From the NCBI GenBank assembly GCA_947254705.1, contig CAMYCX010000008.1, forward strand, positions 1-28,227: 28,227 nucleotides of DNA. Reading direction: 5' to 3'. Below, one piece after another: positions 7,495 to 15,556 of this stretch; within the stretch, counting starts at the first letter, position 1, and each line of letters starts with the position of its first letter. A program made the position numbers and the translations under genes. The notes beneath the pieces were generated by a model. That model made no database searches, was not told where the DNA came from, and saw only the letters and a program-made list of their open reading frames with translations. This DNA is from an uncultured Veillonellaceae bacterium. Lineage in GTDB: Bacteria; Bacillota; Negativicutes; Veillonellales; Negativicoccaceae.

Positions 7495-7503
7495 TGATAC
7501 AAT
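7495..7503 (+). promoter_or_regulatory. Candidate extended -10 promoter of the SGNH hydrolase gene
   Basis: The plus strand reads TGATACAAT, with a weak TTCACC-like -35 17 bases upstream. Transcription would start near 7510, giving a leader of about 14 bases with the Shine-Dalgarno AAGGAGG almost at its 5' end. With the talC element it forms a 10-bp inverted repeat (7461-7470 and 7494-7503). Confidence 0.5.
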
Positions 7504-7523
7504 CAACACAAAGGAGGGGTTTT

Positions 7524-8102
7524 ATGCATATCATGGCATTCGGCGACAGCCTGACGGCAGGTTTTGACGTGCCTCCCGCTTCCGGCTGGCTCGCCCGCAT
7601 CGGACGGGAACGTCCGACATGGACCATTCAAAACTTCGGTATTTGCGGCGATTCACTACGCGGCGTGACGAGTCGTATTCCCGTTGCACTCCGCACGCAA
7701 ACTCCAGATTTGGTGTGGATTATGGCCGGGACCAATGATATTTTGACCGAGGCCGACGCCCGCGGTCATGCGTATACCGCCCCCGACACCTTGCTGCGGC
7801 CGCTGCGCAATATCGTTTCCGCCCTTGATACCGCCCGTATCTCCGTGCTCATCGGTGCGCCGCCTCTCATCACGAAGGACAGCGTCTATACCGGCTGGCA
7901 AACGCTGCCGGCATGGGAAATATCCCGCGAGGCACTGATCCGTTATGCCACCGATCTTACGACCGCATTTCCGTCACGTGTCGTCGACTTCACCGCCGTA
8001 CTCACACAAGAGCAACTGTACGATGACGGCGTGCACCCCAATATTCACGGCTACGCCCGCATGGCACATGCCGCACTGCCTTATTTTGACGGGTACGCAT
8101 AA
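7524..8102 (+). CDS. SGNH/GDSL-family hydrolase (lipase/esterase type)
   Basis: The only plus-strand gene here. The 192-residue protein has all four SGNH blocks: FGDSLTAG (6-13, nucleophile S9), G42 in the second block, GTND (69-72, oxyanion Asn71) and DDGVHPN (167-173, with D168 and H171 completing the triad). Such enzymes hydrolyse acyl esters, for example lysophospholipids, or deacetylate polysaccharides; the substrate cannot be read from the sequence. No signal peptide is present, so a cytoplasmic role is likely. The start at 7524 has AAGGAGG 7 bases upstream. The 3' end overlaps the convergent rsmA gene by 22 bases and there is no terminator between them. Confidence 0.92.
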   Translation: MHIMAFGDSLTAGFDVPPASGWLARIGRERPTWTIQNFGICGDSLRGVTSRIPVALRTQTPDLVWIMAGTNDILTEADARGHAYTAPDTLLRPLRNIVSALDTARISVLIGAPPLITKDSVYTGWQTLPAWEISREALIRYATDLTTAFPSRVVDFTAVLTQEQLYDDGVHPNIHGYARMAHAALPYFDGYA

Positions 8103-8932
8103 GCCGCTGCAGTCAAACGCGCCCATTCCTCCATCGTCAGCGTCTCGCCCCGTCGAGCGCCGTCAATATCCGCCGCCGCTAAAATAGCATCCGCCGTATC
8201 CGTATCGTACAATGCTTTCAAATTATTCCGAAACACTTTGCGACGATTGGCAAACGCCGCCTTCACCAGACGAAACAGCAAGCGTTCGTCCGGCACGTCA
8301 ATCGGCGGACAATCGCGCGGGATCAATTCCACGACCGTGCTTGTTACCGCCGGGGCGGGCATAAATGCCGAAGGCGGTACATCAAACAACATCCGTGCCG
8401 TCGTCCGATACTGTACCGCCATCGTGATGGCGCCGCTGTTCCGACTGCCCGGTTGCGCCGTAATTCGCTCTGCCACTTCCCGCTGCATCATCAGCACCAA
8501 GCGACGAATCGGCAAATGAGCTTCCAACAAGTACATGAGGATCGGCGTTGTAATATAATACGGCAAATTTGCCGCCACGGTAAACGGCCGCCCTTCCATT
8601 AACGCACCCACATCCGTGCGCAGCACGTCACCGTTGACCACACGCACCTGCGGATACGATGCCAGTGTCTCTGAGAGCACCGTAAGCAGTCGCGAATCAA
8701 GCTCGATCGCCGTCACGTCCGCGCCCGTTTTCGCCAATCCCTGGGTCAGCGTACCGATCCCCGGTCCGATTTCAAGCACGGCATCACCCGCACCGACTTG
8801 TGCCGCTGCGGCAATATCCGCTACCACTGCGGGACGAATGAGAAAATTTTGTCCCCACTTTTTTTGTACCCGCAATTGAAAATGCGCCATGATTCGTCGA
8901 ACCGTTCGACGATCCGCGAGTTCAATTTCCAT
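8081..8932 (-). CDS. rsmA: 16S rRNA dimethyladenosine transferase
   Basis: S-adenosylmethionine-dependent enzyme that dimethylates the two adjacent adenines in the 3'-terminal hairpin of 16S rRNA during small-subunit assembly (KsgA). The 283-residue protein has KKWGQNFLI (24-32), the SAM-binding motif LEIGPGIGTLT (53-63), the acidic IELD (76-79) and the active-site motif NLPYYITTP (122-130). The C-terminal helical domain contains AFANRRK. ATG at 8932 has GGAGG 6 bases upstream and lies inside the end of rnmV (11-base overlap), so the two are translationally coupled, a common Firmicute pairing. Confidence 0.97.
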   Translation of the reverse strand: MEIELADRRTVRRIMAHFQLRVQKKWGQNFLIRPAVVADIAAAAQVGAGDAVLEIGPGIGTLTQGLAKTGADVTAIELDSRLLTVLSETLASYPQVRVVNGDVLRTDVGALMEGRPFTVAANLPYYITTPILMYLLEAHLPIRRLVLMMQREVAERITAQPGSRNSGAITMAVQYRTTARMLFDVPPSAFMPAPAVTSTVVELIPRDCPPIDVPDERLLFRLVKAAFANRRKVFRNNLKALYDTDTADAILAAADIDGARRGETLTMEEWARLTAAAYAYPSK

Positions 8933-9464
8933 CTGCTTCCTCCGTCAATGCCTGCTCCCATTCCGCCCGCGTCACACCGTACCGGTTAAGACGTGAAAGC
9001 ATGCGTTTGGCATTACCGTAACCGATTCCGAGTCGGGCTCCGATCCGCGCCCGCCGTGCTGATGCCGCTTTCGTACCGACCAGCCCGGCCTTTCGCAAAT
9101 CAGCTCCCGTAAATTCACACCGTTCTTCCTGCTGATGCGGCCGCACCTTGGCCAATGCCCGACGAATGGATTCCGGCGACGCCTGCTCAATTCCCACGTC
9201 ATCATGTGCAGTCGCCTCCTCTTTCGGTACGAATGCATGCAGTGCCTGCGGAAACCGCGCCGACAAGTAACGACGAATCCGTTCACCCGCACCGTCCGGA
9301 TCCGTCAAGATAATAATCCCCCGCCGTTCATAGGCGTCACGAATTGCCTGCACCGTTTCCGGGCGCAGGACAAATCCTTCGGTGGCGATCAGATCGGCAT
9401 CCACCGCCCGACTGACTCGTGCAATATCCGATTTTCCTTCTACTACAATGACTTCCTGTATCAT
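8922..9464 (-). CDS. rnmV: Ribonuclease M5 (5S rRNA maturase)
   Basis: Toprim-domain ribonuclease that trims precursor 5S rRNA. The 180-residue protein begins MIQEVIVVEGKSD, the family's usual N-terminus, with the catalytic glutamate E9 and the acidic pair D55/D57 in LTDPDGAGERIR of the Toprim fold. A C-terminal region of about 90 residues follows, as expected for RNase M5. No Shine-Dalgarno is visible before the ATG at 9464. Instead an extended -10 (TGGTACACT) ends 7 bases upstream, so the transcript may start at the ATG itself. In many Firmicutes the preceding gene is tatD; here it is pyrD, behind a terminator. Confidence 0.95.
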   Translation of the reverse strand: MIQEVIVVEGKSDIARVSRAVDADLIATEGFVLRPETVQAIRDAYERRGIIILTDPDGAGERIRRYLSARFPQALHAFVPKEEATAHDDVGIEQASPESIRRALAKVRPHQQEERCEFTGADLRKAGLVGTKAASARRARIGARLGIGYGNAKRMLSRLNRYGVTRAEWEQALTEEADGN

Positions 9465-9470
9465 ACTGGT

Positions 9471-9479
9471 AGTGTACCA
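9471..9479 (-). promoter_or_regulatory. Candidate extended -10 promoter of rnmV
   Basis: The minus strand reads TGGTACACT (9479-9471). The -10 hexamer ends 7 bases before the A of the rnmV ATG, the normal distance to a transcription start. The -35 region is an AT-rich stretch without a good match. Confidence 0.45.
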
Positions 9480-9496
9480 CAGCCGTCCGTAAAAAT

Positions 9497-9524
9497 AAAA
9501 AACAGACGGGCATACGCCCGCCTG
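9497..9524 (-). terminator. Terminator of the pyrimidine operon
   Basis: A 9-bp stem with one G-U pair (CAGGCGGGC / GCCCGTCTG) and a 4-base loop, followed on the minus strand by six T residues, lies about 58 bases past the pyrD stop. It closes the pyr transcript before rnmV. Confidence 0.88.
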
Positions 9525-9581
9525 CTCCCGACAACATATATTCCGGTTTCATTTCGCTTGATCCGGAGGATAACAATATCG

Positions 9582-10532
9582 TCATCCTTCCGTCGGGCAT
9601 TGCGTTGGCATCGCTTGCGGCACTTGCAATGTTCCGACAAGGTCGCGAACATCTTCGACACCGTGCGACCGACACCACTCTTCCATTTCATCGCCGATCC
9701 GTTCGACCGCCCGGGGATCGATGATCGTCGCCGTTCCGACAGAAACACAATCCGCCCCCGCCATCATGAACTCAATCGCATCGGTACCGGTCATGATCCC
9801 GCCCATACCGCAAATCGGTATCTTAACCGCCTGCGCGACCTGCCAAACCAAACGCAACGCAATCGGTTTCACGCACGGGCCTGACAAACCGCCGGTGACA
9901 TTGCCCAGCAGCGGTATCCGACGTTCCGCATCAATCGCCATGCCGAGCAAGGTGTTGATCAACGAAATCGCATCCGCGCCGGCCGCTTCCACCGCCTGTG
10001 CCACAACCGTAATATCCGTTACATTCGGCGACAATTTAACAATGACGGGTTGGGCGGCATGTGCCTTTACCTGCCGCGTCACTTCCGCGGCAATCGCCGC
10101 ATCTACCCCGAACGCCAAACAGCCGTTACGTACATTGGGGCAAGAGATATTGACTTCCAGTGCCGCAATCCCCTCTACTTGCAAACGCTGTGCCATATAA
10201 GCATAATCTTCAACGGTATTGCCCGATATATTCGCAATCAGCGGCGTACCCGTCTGCGTCCGCAAGGCCGGCAAAATGTCTTCGACAAATGCATCGACGC
10301 CGGGATTTTCCAGACCGATACAGTTAAGAATTCCGCCCGCCGTTTCCGCGATACGTACGCCGGCGTTACCCGCACGGGGTTCCCGTGTCAGTCCTTTAAG
10401 TGCGATACCGCCAATACGATCCAGACATACATAATCGGCATACTCCGTACCGAAACCGAATGTCCCTGATGCCGCAATGACGGGTGAGGGAAGCGTGATG
10501 CCGCAAAATTCCACCCGCATATTGACGCTCAT
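9582..10532 (-). CDS. pyrD: Dihydroorotate dehydrogenase, catalytic subunit (class 1B)
   Basis: FMN enzyme oxidising dihydroorotate to orotate, the fourth step of UMP synthesis. The 316-residue protein shows the N-terminal SPVIAASGTFGFG, FMN contacts, the catalytic cysteine C131 in NISCPNV (class 1B uses Cys rather than Ser as the base), VKLSPNVTDI and the phosphate-binding GMGGIMTGTDAIEFMMAGA. Pairing with pyrK directly upstream confirms the NAD-dependent two-subunit form. The ATG at 10532 has GGGAGG 7 bases upstream and overlaps the pyrK stop by four bases (ATGA). Last gene of the pyr operon. Confidence 0.97.
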   Translation of the reverse strand: MSVNMRVEFCGITLPSPVIAASGTFGFGTEYADYVCLDRIGGIALKGLTREPRAGNAGVRIAETAGGILNCIGLENPGVDAFVEDILPALRTQTGTPLIANISGNTVEDYAYMAQRLQVEGIAALEVNISCPNVRNGCLAFGVDAAIAAEVTRQVKAHAAQPVIVKLSPNVTDITVVAQAVEAAGADAISLINTLLGMAIDAERRIPLLGNVTGGLSGPCVKPIALRLVWQVAQAVKIPICGMGGIMTGTDAIEFMMAGADCVSVGTATIIDPRAVERIGDEMEEWCRSHGVEDVRDLVGTLQVPQAMPTQCPTEG

Positions 10533-11290
10533 AGTCGCACCTCCCGACTGTCAAACACCGGGCCGTCCACACATACTTTGGCATGGCCGCCGCGTCGACG
10601 ATCACAAACGCAAGCCAGACATCCCCCCGTACCGCAACCCATGCGTCGTTCCAACGACACGTCGCAGGGAATGCCCGCCGCTTCCGCCAGTGCCGCTACC
10701 GCGCGCATCATGACGGGCGGTCCGCAAGTCAGTACGCGGGTGTATTCACCGCCTTCGAGCAAGGCGGGAACCAATTCCGGTACATAGCCGTGATGACCGA
10801 CCGAACCGTCATCCGTCGCGATACGGATATCCGTCACCGTATCGGGAAACAAGTCGGCCCAAAACATTTCTTCCCGACTGCGCCCGCCAATCAACGCCGT
10901 CACCGTATCGGGCGCACAGTTCTGCGCCGCATACATGAGCGGTGCGATGCCGACACCGCCGCCGACCATCAGTATGCGACCGCCGAGTGTAAATGTCGAG
11001 CCGAGCGGGCCGAGCACATCGACCGCTGTGCCCGCCTGCCAATACGTCATATCCTCCGTTCCGCGTCCGACCACGCGATAGATCAATTCCACCGTTCCCG
11101 TTACGGGATCGACTCGTGACGGACTAAACGGGCGCCGAAGCAGCGGGTCTTGTCCTGATCCGCGCCGGAGATGGATAAACTGTCCCGGTCGAATCGTCGC
11201 CGCAATCTGCGGCAATGTCAATTGCATCTGCCACATTTGCGGTCCGACTTCACGCTGCACCGTTACCCGTCCCGTTTCGACGATACCCAT
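10529..11290 (-). CDS. pyrK: Dihydroorotate dehydrogenase electron-transfer subunit
   Basis: Carries electrons from the PyrD flavin to NAD through FAD and a 2Fe-2S cluster. The 253-residue protein has the ferredoxin-reductase FAD motif RRPFS (52-56), the pyridine-nucleotide loop GGGVG (110-114) and cluster ligands C219, C224, C227 and C240 at the C-terminus, in the spacing expected for PyrK. Start at 11290 (MGIVETGRV) lies 4 bases after the carB stop; the Shine-Dalgarno AAAGGGTGA overlaps the end of carB. A reading extended to 11365 runs back into carB and is rejected. Confidence 0.96.
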   Translation of the reverse strand: MGIVETGRVTVQREVGPQMWQMQLTLPQIAATIRPGQFIHLRRGSGQDPLLRRPFSPSRVDPVTGTVELIYRVVGRGTEDMTYWQAGTAVDVLGPLGSTFTLGGRILMVGGGVGIAPLMYAAQNCAPDTVTALIGGRSREEMFWADLFPDTVTDIRIATDDGSVGHHGYVPELVPALLEGGEYTRVLTCGPPVMMRAVAALAEAAGIPCDVSLERRMGCGTGGCLACVCDRRRGGHAKVCVDGPVFDSREVRL

Positions 11291-11294
11291 ATCT

Positions 11295-14200
11295 TCACCC
11301 TTTCCGATAATCCTGTAATGCCTTGACTTGCGGCAGCTCCTGTTTCTTTCGGTTTTGCAATACATGCACTACTTCCCGTGTCGTATCCAACGATGTCAGA
11401 CAAGGAATACCGAGCTCTACCGCCAAACGCCGCAAGCGGAAGCCTTCCCGTTCCGGGCGCTTACCGTACGTAATCGTATTTACCACCATGTCCACTTGGC
11501 CTTCCCGCAGCAGCGTCGCACATGTCCGATCACCGCCTTCATGCATTTTATTGACGATTTCAACGGCAATCCCCGCCTCTTGCAGGTATTGTCCCGTTCC
11601 CTCCGTCGCCATGATGCGATAACCGTGTTCGATAAACTCTTTTGCCAAGGTCGCCGCTTCTTCTTTATCGCGATCACTGACGGTGATCAATACCGCACCG
11701 CCGTCGGGAATTCTCATATGAGCACCGACAACCGCCCGATACAAGGCATCCGAGTAGTTTGCGCCGATCCCCATCACTTCTCCCGTTGATTTCATTTCCG
11801 GTCCGAGTGCAATTTCCACCAGTCCGAGTTTGGCAAAGGAGAACACCGGCGCTTTGACCGCCACATGTGAAGGTGTCGGCAGCAAACCGGGCGTAATCCC
11901 CATCTCACGCAATGTTTTGCCGACGCAAATTCCCGTCGCCAACGCGACGAGATTATATCCCGTCACCTTGCTCATAAAAGGAACGGTTCGACTGGAACGC
12001 GGATTGACTTCAATCACATAAAGACGATCATCCGCCACGATATACTGGATATTGACGATGCCGCGCACCCGCAATGCCTTGGCAATCCGTTCCGTCGCAT
12101 CCACGATCTGCGCCGTCATATCATCGCTGACATGTTGCGGCGGAAACACCGCAAAGCTGTCGCCCGAATGTACGCCCGCCCGTTCGATCTGTTCCATAAT
12201 GCCCGGAATAAACACGTCCGTACCGTCACACAATGCATCGACTTCCAATTCCTGTCCGATGACATATTCATCAATCAACACCGGATGGTCGGCCGAAGCA
12301 ATGACCGCTTCCCGTAAGTACGCCGCCAATTCGCGCGGGTGATAGACGATCTGCATCGCCCGTCCGCCCAGTACATAACTGGGCCGAACCATCAGCGGAT
12401 AGTGCAACTCTTTGGTCGCTTCCTGCGCTTCCGCCATCCCCGTCACCATACATCCGCGCGGGCGGGCAATCCCCAATTCCGACAACAAGGCATCGAATCG
12501 TTTCCGATCCTCCGCCAAGTCGACACCGTCCATATCCGTTCCCCACATCGGAACATCGGCTCGTGCCAATTGCGCACCGAGATTGATCGCCGTCTGTCCG
12601 CCGAACTGCGCGATCACTCCTTCCGGACGTTCCTTGTCAATCACCGCCAGCACATCTTCCGGCGCCAACGGCTCAAAGTATAGCGCATCGGACATATCAA
12701 AGTCGGTCGATACGGTTTCCGGATTGTTGTTAATCATAATGGAACGATACCCGTAGTGTCGTAACGAACGAATCGCCTGTACCGAACAGTAGTCGAATTC
12801 GACCCCCTGCCCGATCCGGATCGGACCCGCCCCGAGTACCATGACACTGTGCCCCTGCGGACGCACCTCGTCCGCCACACCGTAGGCGGAATAGTAATAC
12901 GGCGAAGCCGCCTCAAATTCGCCCGCACAGGTATCGACCATCCGATACGACGGAACGATTCCCGCCTCATCGCGCATGGCCTTCACGGCCGCTTCGTCCA
13001 CCCCGGTCAATGCGACCATCCGCCGGTCACTGAACCCCAAATACTTCGCCTGTCGCACCGCCTCCGGTGTCAAGCCGCCGTTCATCAACCAGCGTTCACA
13101 ATCAATGATTCGTTCAATCTGTGCAATAAAGAACAAATCAATACTTGTCACGCGAGCGATTTCTTCCGGTTCAAATCCGCGTCGCAACGCTTCCGCGATC
13201 ACGAACAGACGCTCATCGTCCACCCGTCGCAACAGCATCTTAATATCATAGTGCGACAAGTGTTCCAATTTCGGCAAATATAATGCATCCGTGCCCGTTT
13301 CCAGTGAGCGGACCGCCTTTTGCAATCCGGCGGGGATATTCGTCGCCAACGCCATGACTTCTCCCGTCGCCTTCATCTGCGTTCCCAATTCACGATCCGC
13401 CAGGTTAAACTTTTCAAACGGCCAACGCGGAATCTTGATCACCACATAATCCAATGCCGGCTCAAACGCCGCTTTTGTCTTACCCGTCACCGCATTGGTA
13501 ATCTCACCGAGCGACAATCCCAACGCCACTTTCGCCGCCACCTTGGCAATCGGATATCCGGTCGCTTTGGACGCCAACGCACTCGACCGACTCATGCGCG
13601 GATTGACTTCAATGACATAGTAACGATTCGACGCCGTATCCAGTGCATACTGCACATTGCAGCCGCCTTCAATCTGTAAAAACCGGATAATATCCAACGA
13701 TGCCGTTCGCAGCATTTGCGCCTGTCCGTCCGTCAACGTCTGGCTTGGCGCCACGACAATACTGTCGCCCGTATGCACCCCGACCGGATCGATATTTTCC
13801 ATATTACAGATGATGATGCAGTTATCCTCGCTGTCACGCATGACCTCATATTCGATTTCTTTCCAACCGGCCACGGAACGTTCCACGAGAATCTGATGGA
13901 TGGGACTTAAAACCAATCCGCGCTGCCCGATTTCCCGCATTTCCGCATCGTTATGCACGACACCGCCGCCGGTACCTCCGAGCGTAAATGCCGGCCGAAT
14001 AATCAACGGATAACCGATTTCTTCCGCCAAAGCGAGCGCATCTTGTACGGTATGGCAAATTCGGCTTTCCGGCACCGGTTGCCCGATTTCCTGCATCGCT
14101 TCTTTGAAAAGTTCACGATCTTCCGCTTTGCGGATCGCATCCAAATGAGTTCCGAGCAACGTCACACCGTACTGTTCGAGAATCCCCGCTTCCGCCAGCT

Positions 14201-14495
14201 CCATGGCCAAGTTCAAGCCCGTTTGCCCGCCCAATGTAGCCAGCAATCCGTCCGGCCGTTCTGCCGCAATCACCGCCGTGACAAATTCCTTCGTTAGCGG
14301 TTCGACATAGACGCGATCGGCCAAATCCGTATCCGTCATAATTGTAGCGGGATTGCTGTTAATCAATACGACTTCGCAGCCTTCTTCTTTCAGCGACAGA
14401 CACGCCTGGGTGCCGGCATAGTCAAATTCCGCCGCCTGCCCGATAACAATCGGCCCCGAGCCGATAACCAATACTTTATGAATATCCTTTCTCAT
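11295..14495 (-). CDS. carB: Carbamoyl-phosphate synthase large subunit
   Basis: Builds carbamoyl phosphate from bicarbonate, two ATP and ammonia channelled from CarA. The 1066-residue protein has the normal full length and two ATP-grasp halves: the first starts MRKDIHKVLVIGSGPIVIGQ and includes RPAFTLGGTGGG, the second starts near residue 545 (VMVLGAGPIRIGQGVEFDY). The last ~130 residues form the methylglyoxal-synthase-like regulatory domain, where UMP and other effectors bind in relatives. ATG at 14495 has AAGGAGG 8 bases upstream and overlaps the carA stop (ATGA). An extension to 14525 is not needed. Confidence 0.98.
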   Translation of the reverse strand: MRKDIHKVLVIGSGPIVIGQAAEFDYAGTQACLSLKEEGCEVVLINSNPATIMTDTDLADRVYVEPLTKEFVTAVIAAERPDGLLATLGGQTGLNLAMELAEAGILEQYGVTLLGTHLDAIRKAEDRELFKEAMQEIGQPVPESRICHTVQDALALAEEIGYPLIIRPAFTLGGTGGGVVHNDAEMREIGQRGLVLSPIHQILVERSVAGWKEIEYEVMRDSEDNCIIICNMENIDPVGVHTGDSIVVAPSQTLTDGQAQMLRTASLDIIRFLQIEGGCNVQYALDTASNRYYVIEVNPRMSRSSALASKATGYPIAKVAAKVALGLSLGEITNAVTGKTKAAFEPALDYVVIKIPRWPFEKFNLADRELGTQMKATGEVMALATNIPAGLQKAVRSLETGTDALYLPKLEHLSHYDIKMLLRRVDDERLFVIAEALRRGFEPEEIARVTSIDLFFIAQIERIIDCERWLMNGGLTPEAVRQAKYLGFSDRRMVALTGVDEAAVKAMRDEAGIVPSYRMVDTCAGEFEAASPYYYSAYGVADEVRPQGHSVMVLGAGPIRIGQGVEFDYCSVQAIRSLRHYGYRSIMINNNPETVSTDFDMSDALYFEPLAPEDVLAVIDKERPEGVIAQFGGQTAINLGAQLARADVPMWGTDMDGVDLAEDRKRFDALLSELGIARPRGCMVTGMAEAQEATKELHYPLMVRPSYVLGGRAMQIVYHPRELAAYLREAVIASADHPVLIDEYVIGQELEVDALCDGTDVFIPGIMEQIERAGVHSGDSFAVFPPQHVSDDMTAQIVDATERIAKALRVRGIVNIQYIVADDRLYVIEVNPRSSRTVPFMSKVTGYNLVALATGICVGKTLREMGITPGLLPTPSHVAVKAPVFSFAKLGLVEIALGPEMKSTGEVMGIGANYSDALYRAVVGAHMRIPDGGAVLITVSDRDKEEAATLAKEFIEHGYRIMATEGTGQYLQEAGIAVEIVNKMHEGGDRTCATLLREGQVDMVVNTITYGKRPEREGFRLRRLAVELGIPCLTSLDTTREVVHVLQNRKKQELPQVKALQDYRKG

Positions 14496-15556
14496 GCTCG
14501 TCCTCCTTGCCATGACGCAATCCATTCCGCCAACACCTGCTCATTGTCGCGCGGTCCCGGTGACGCTTCCGGATGATACTGCACACCGCGCACACGATAT
14601 CCGCGATGAACAAACCCTTCCACCGTACCGTCATGGAGTGAACGTTCCGTCACTTCCGCTTCCGCCGGTAAACTTGCTTCTTCCACTGCATACCCGTGAT
14701 TTTGTGCCGTCATGGTGATTTTCCCCGTTTCCAAATGCAGTACGGGATGGTTTCCTCCCCGATGACCGAACGGCAGCTTGCAAGTCCGCGCGCCCAATGC
14801 CAACGCGAGCAACTGATGGCCCATGCAGATGCCGAGCATCGGTACTCGTCCGAGCAACACCCGCAACGTATCCGCCGTGCCCGGGGCATCGGCCGGATCT
14901 CCCGGCCCGTTGCTGACGAAAACACCGTCCGGCTCCGTCGCCATGATATCTTCCGGAGTCGCTGTCGCCGGCAACACGGTGACACGACATCCCTGTGCCG
15001 CCAGTAACTCCAGCATATGACGTTTCACGCCGCAATCAATCACGGTCACACGATGCGTGCCTTCACCGAGCGTATACGGCGCAGAGGTCGTCACCCGCAA
15101 AATCTGGTCATGAGCGACCGGTGCCGCCAACCACGCGGCTACCTTATCGGCCTCATCGGCTCCCGCGAGTATACCGCGCGGTGTACCTTCTTCCCGGATG
15201 GCGCGCGCAATCGCCCGTGTATCGGCCCCCGCAAGACACGGGATCTCATACTCCGCAAAAAAATCCGCTAAAGTTCCTTCCGATTCCCAGTTACTCGGTA
15301 CTGCCGCCAACTCCGATATGATCACGCCGCTGACTGCTGGGCGCTCCCCTTGCCGAATCTTGAGCGACGTGCCGTAATTGCCGACAAGCGGATATGTCCA
15401 CACCAAAATCTGATCTTTGTACGACGGGTCGGTGTATGCTTCTTCATACCCCGTCATCGCGGTCGTAAATACCACTTCCGCCGGCGCACTGTGCGCACCG
15501 TACAACGTCCCGGCGAATTTACGCCCGTCCGCTAAGTATAAATACCCCTCTCTCAT
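14492..15556 (-). CDS. carA: Carbamoyl-phosphate synthase small subunit (glutaminase)
   Basis: Class I glutamine amidotransferase that hydrolyses glutamine and passes ammonia to CarB. The 354-residue protein has the CarA-specific N-terminal domain (TTAMTGYEEAYTDPSYKDQI, 31-50), then the amidotransferase domain with nucleophile C244 in GICMGHQ and H328/E330 in YHPEASPGP. Length is normal. Its ATG at 15556 overlaps the pyrC stop by four bases (ATGA). The local Shine-Dalgarno is weak (GGTGAAGTGG), so translation probably depends on coupling to pyrC. Confidence 0.97.
   Translation of the reverse strand: MREGYLYLADGRKFAGTLYGAHSAPAEVVFTTAMTGYEEAYTDPSYKDQILVWTYPLVGNYGTSLKIRQGERPAVSGVIISELAAVPSNWESEGTLADFFAEYEIPCLAGADTRAIARAIREEGTPRGILAGADEADKVAAWLAAPVAHDQILRVTTSAPYTLGEGTHRVTVIDCGVKRHMLELLAAQGCRVTVLPATATPEDIMATEPDGVFVSNGPGDPADAPGTADTLRVLLGRVPMLGICMGHQLLALALGARTCKLPFGHRGGNHPVLHLETGKITMTAQNHGYAVEEASLPAEAEVTERSLHDGTVEGFVHRGYRVRGVQYHPEASPGPRDNEQVLAEWIASWQGGRA

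Noticed and set aside
7464..7500. GTATCAC...GTGATAC read as a hairpin terminator between divergent genes
   Set aside because: It lies between two gene starts, has a 23-base spacer and no T-run; promoter elements explain it better.
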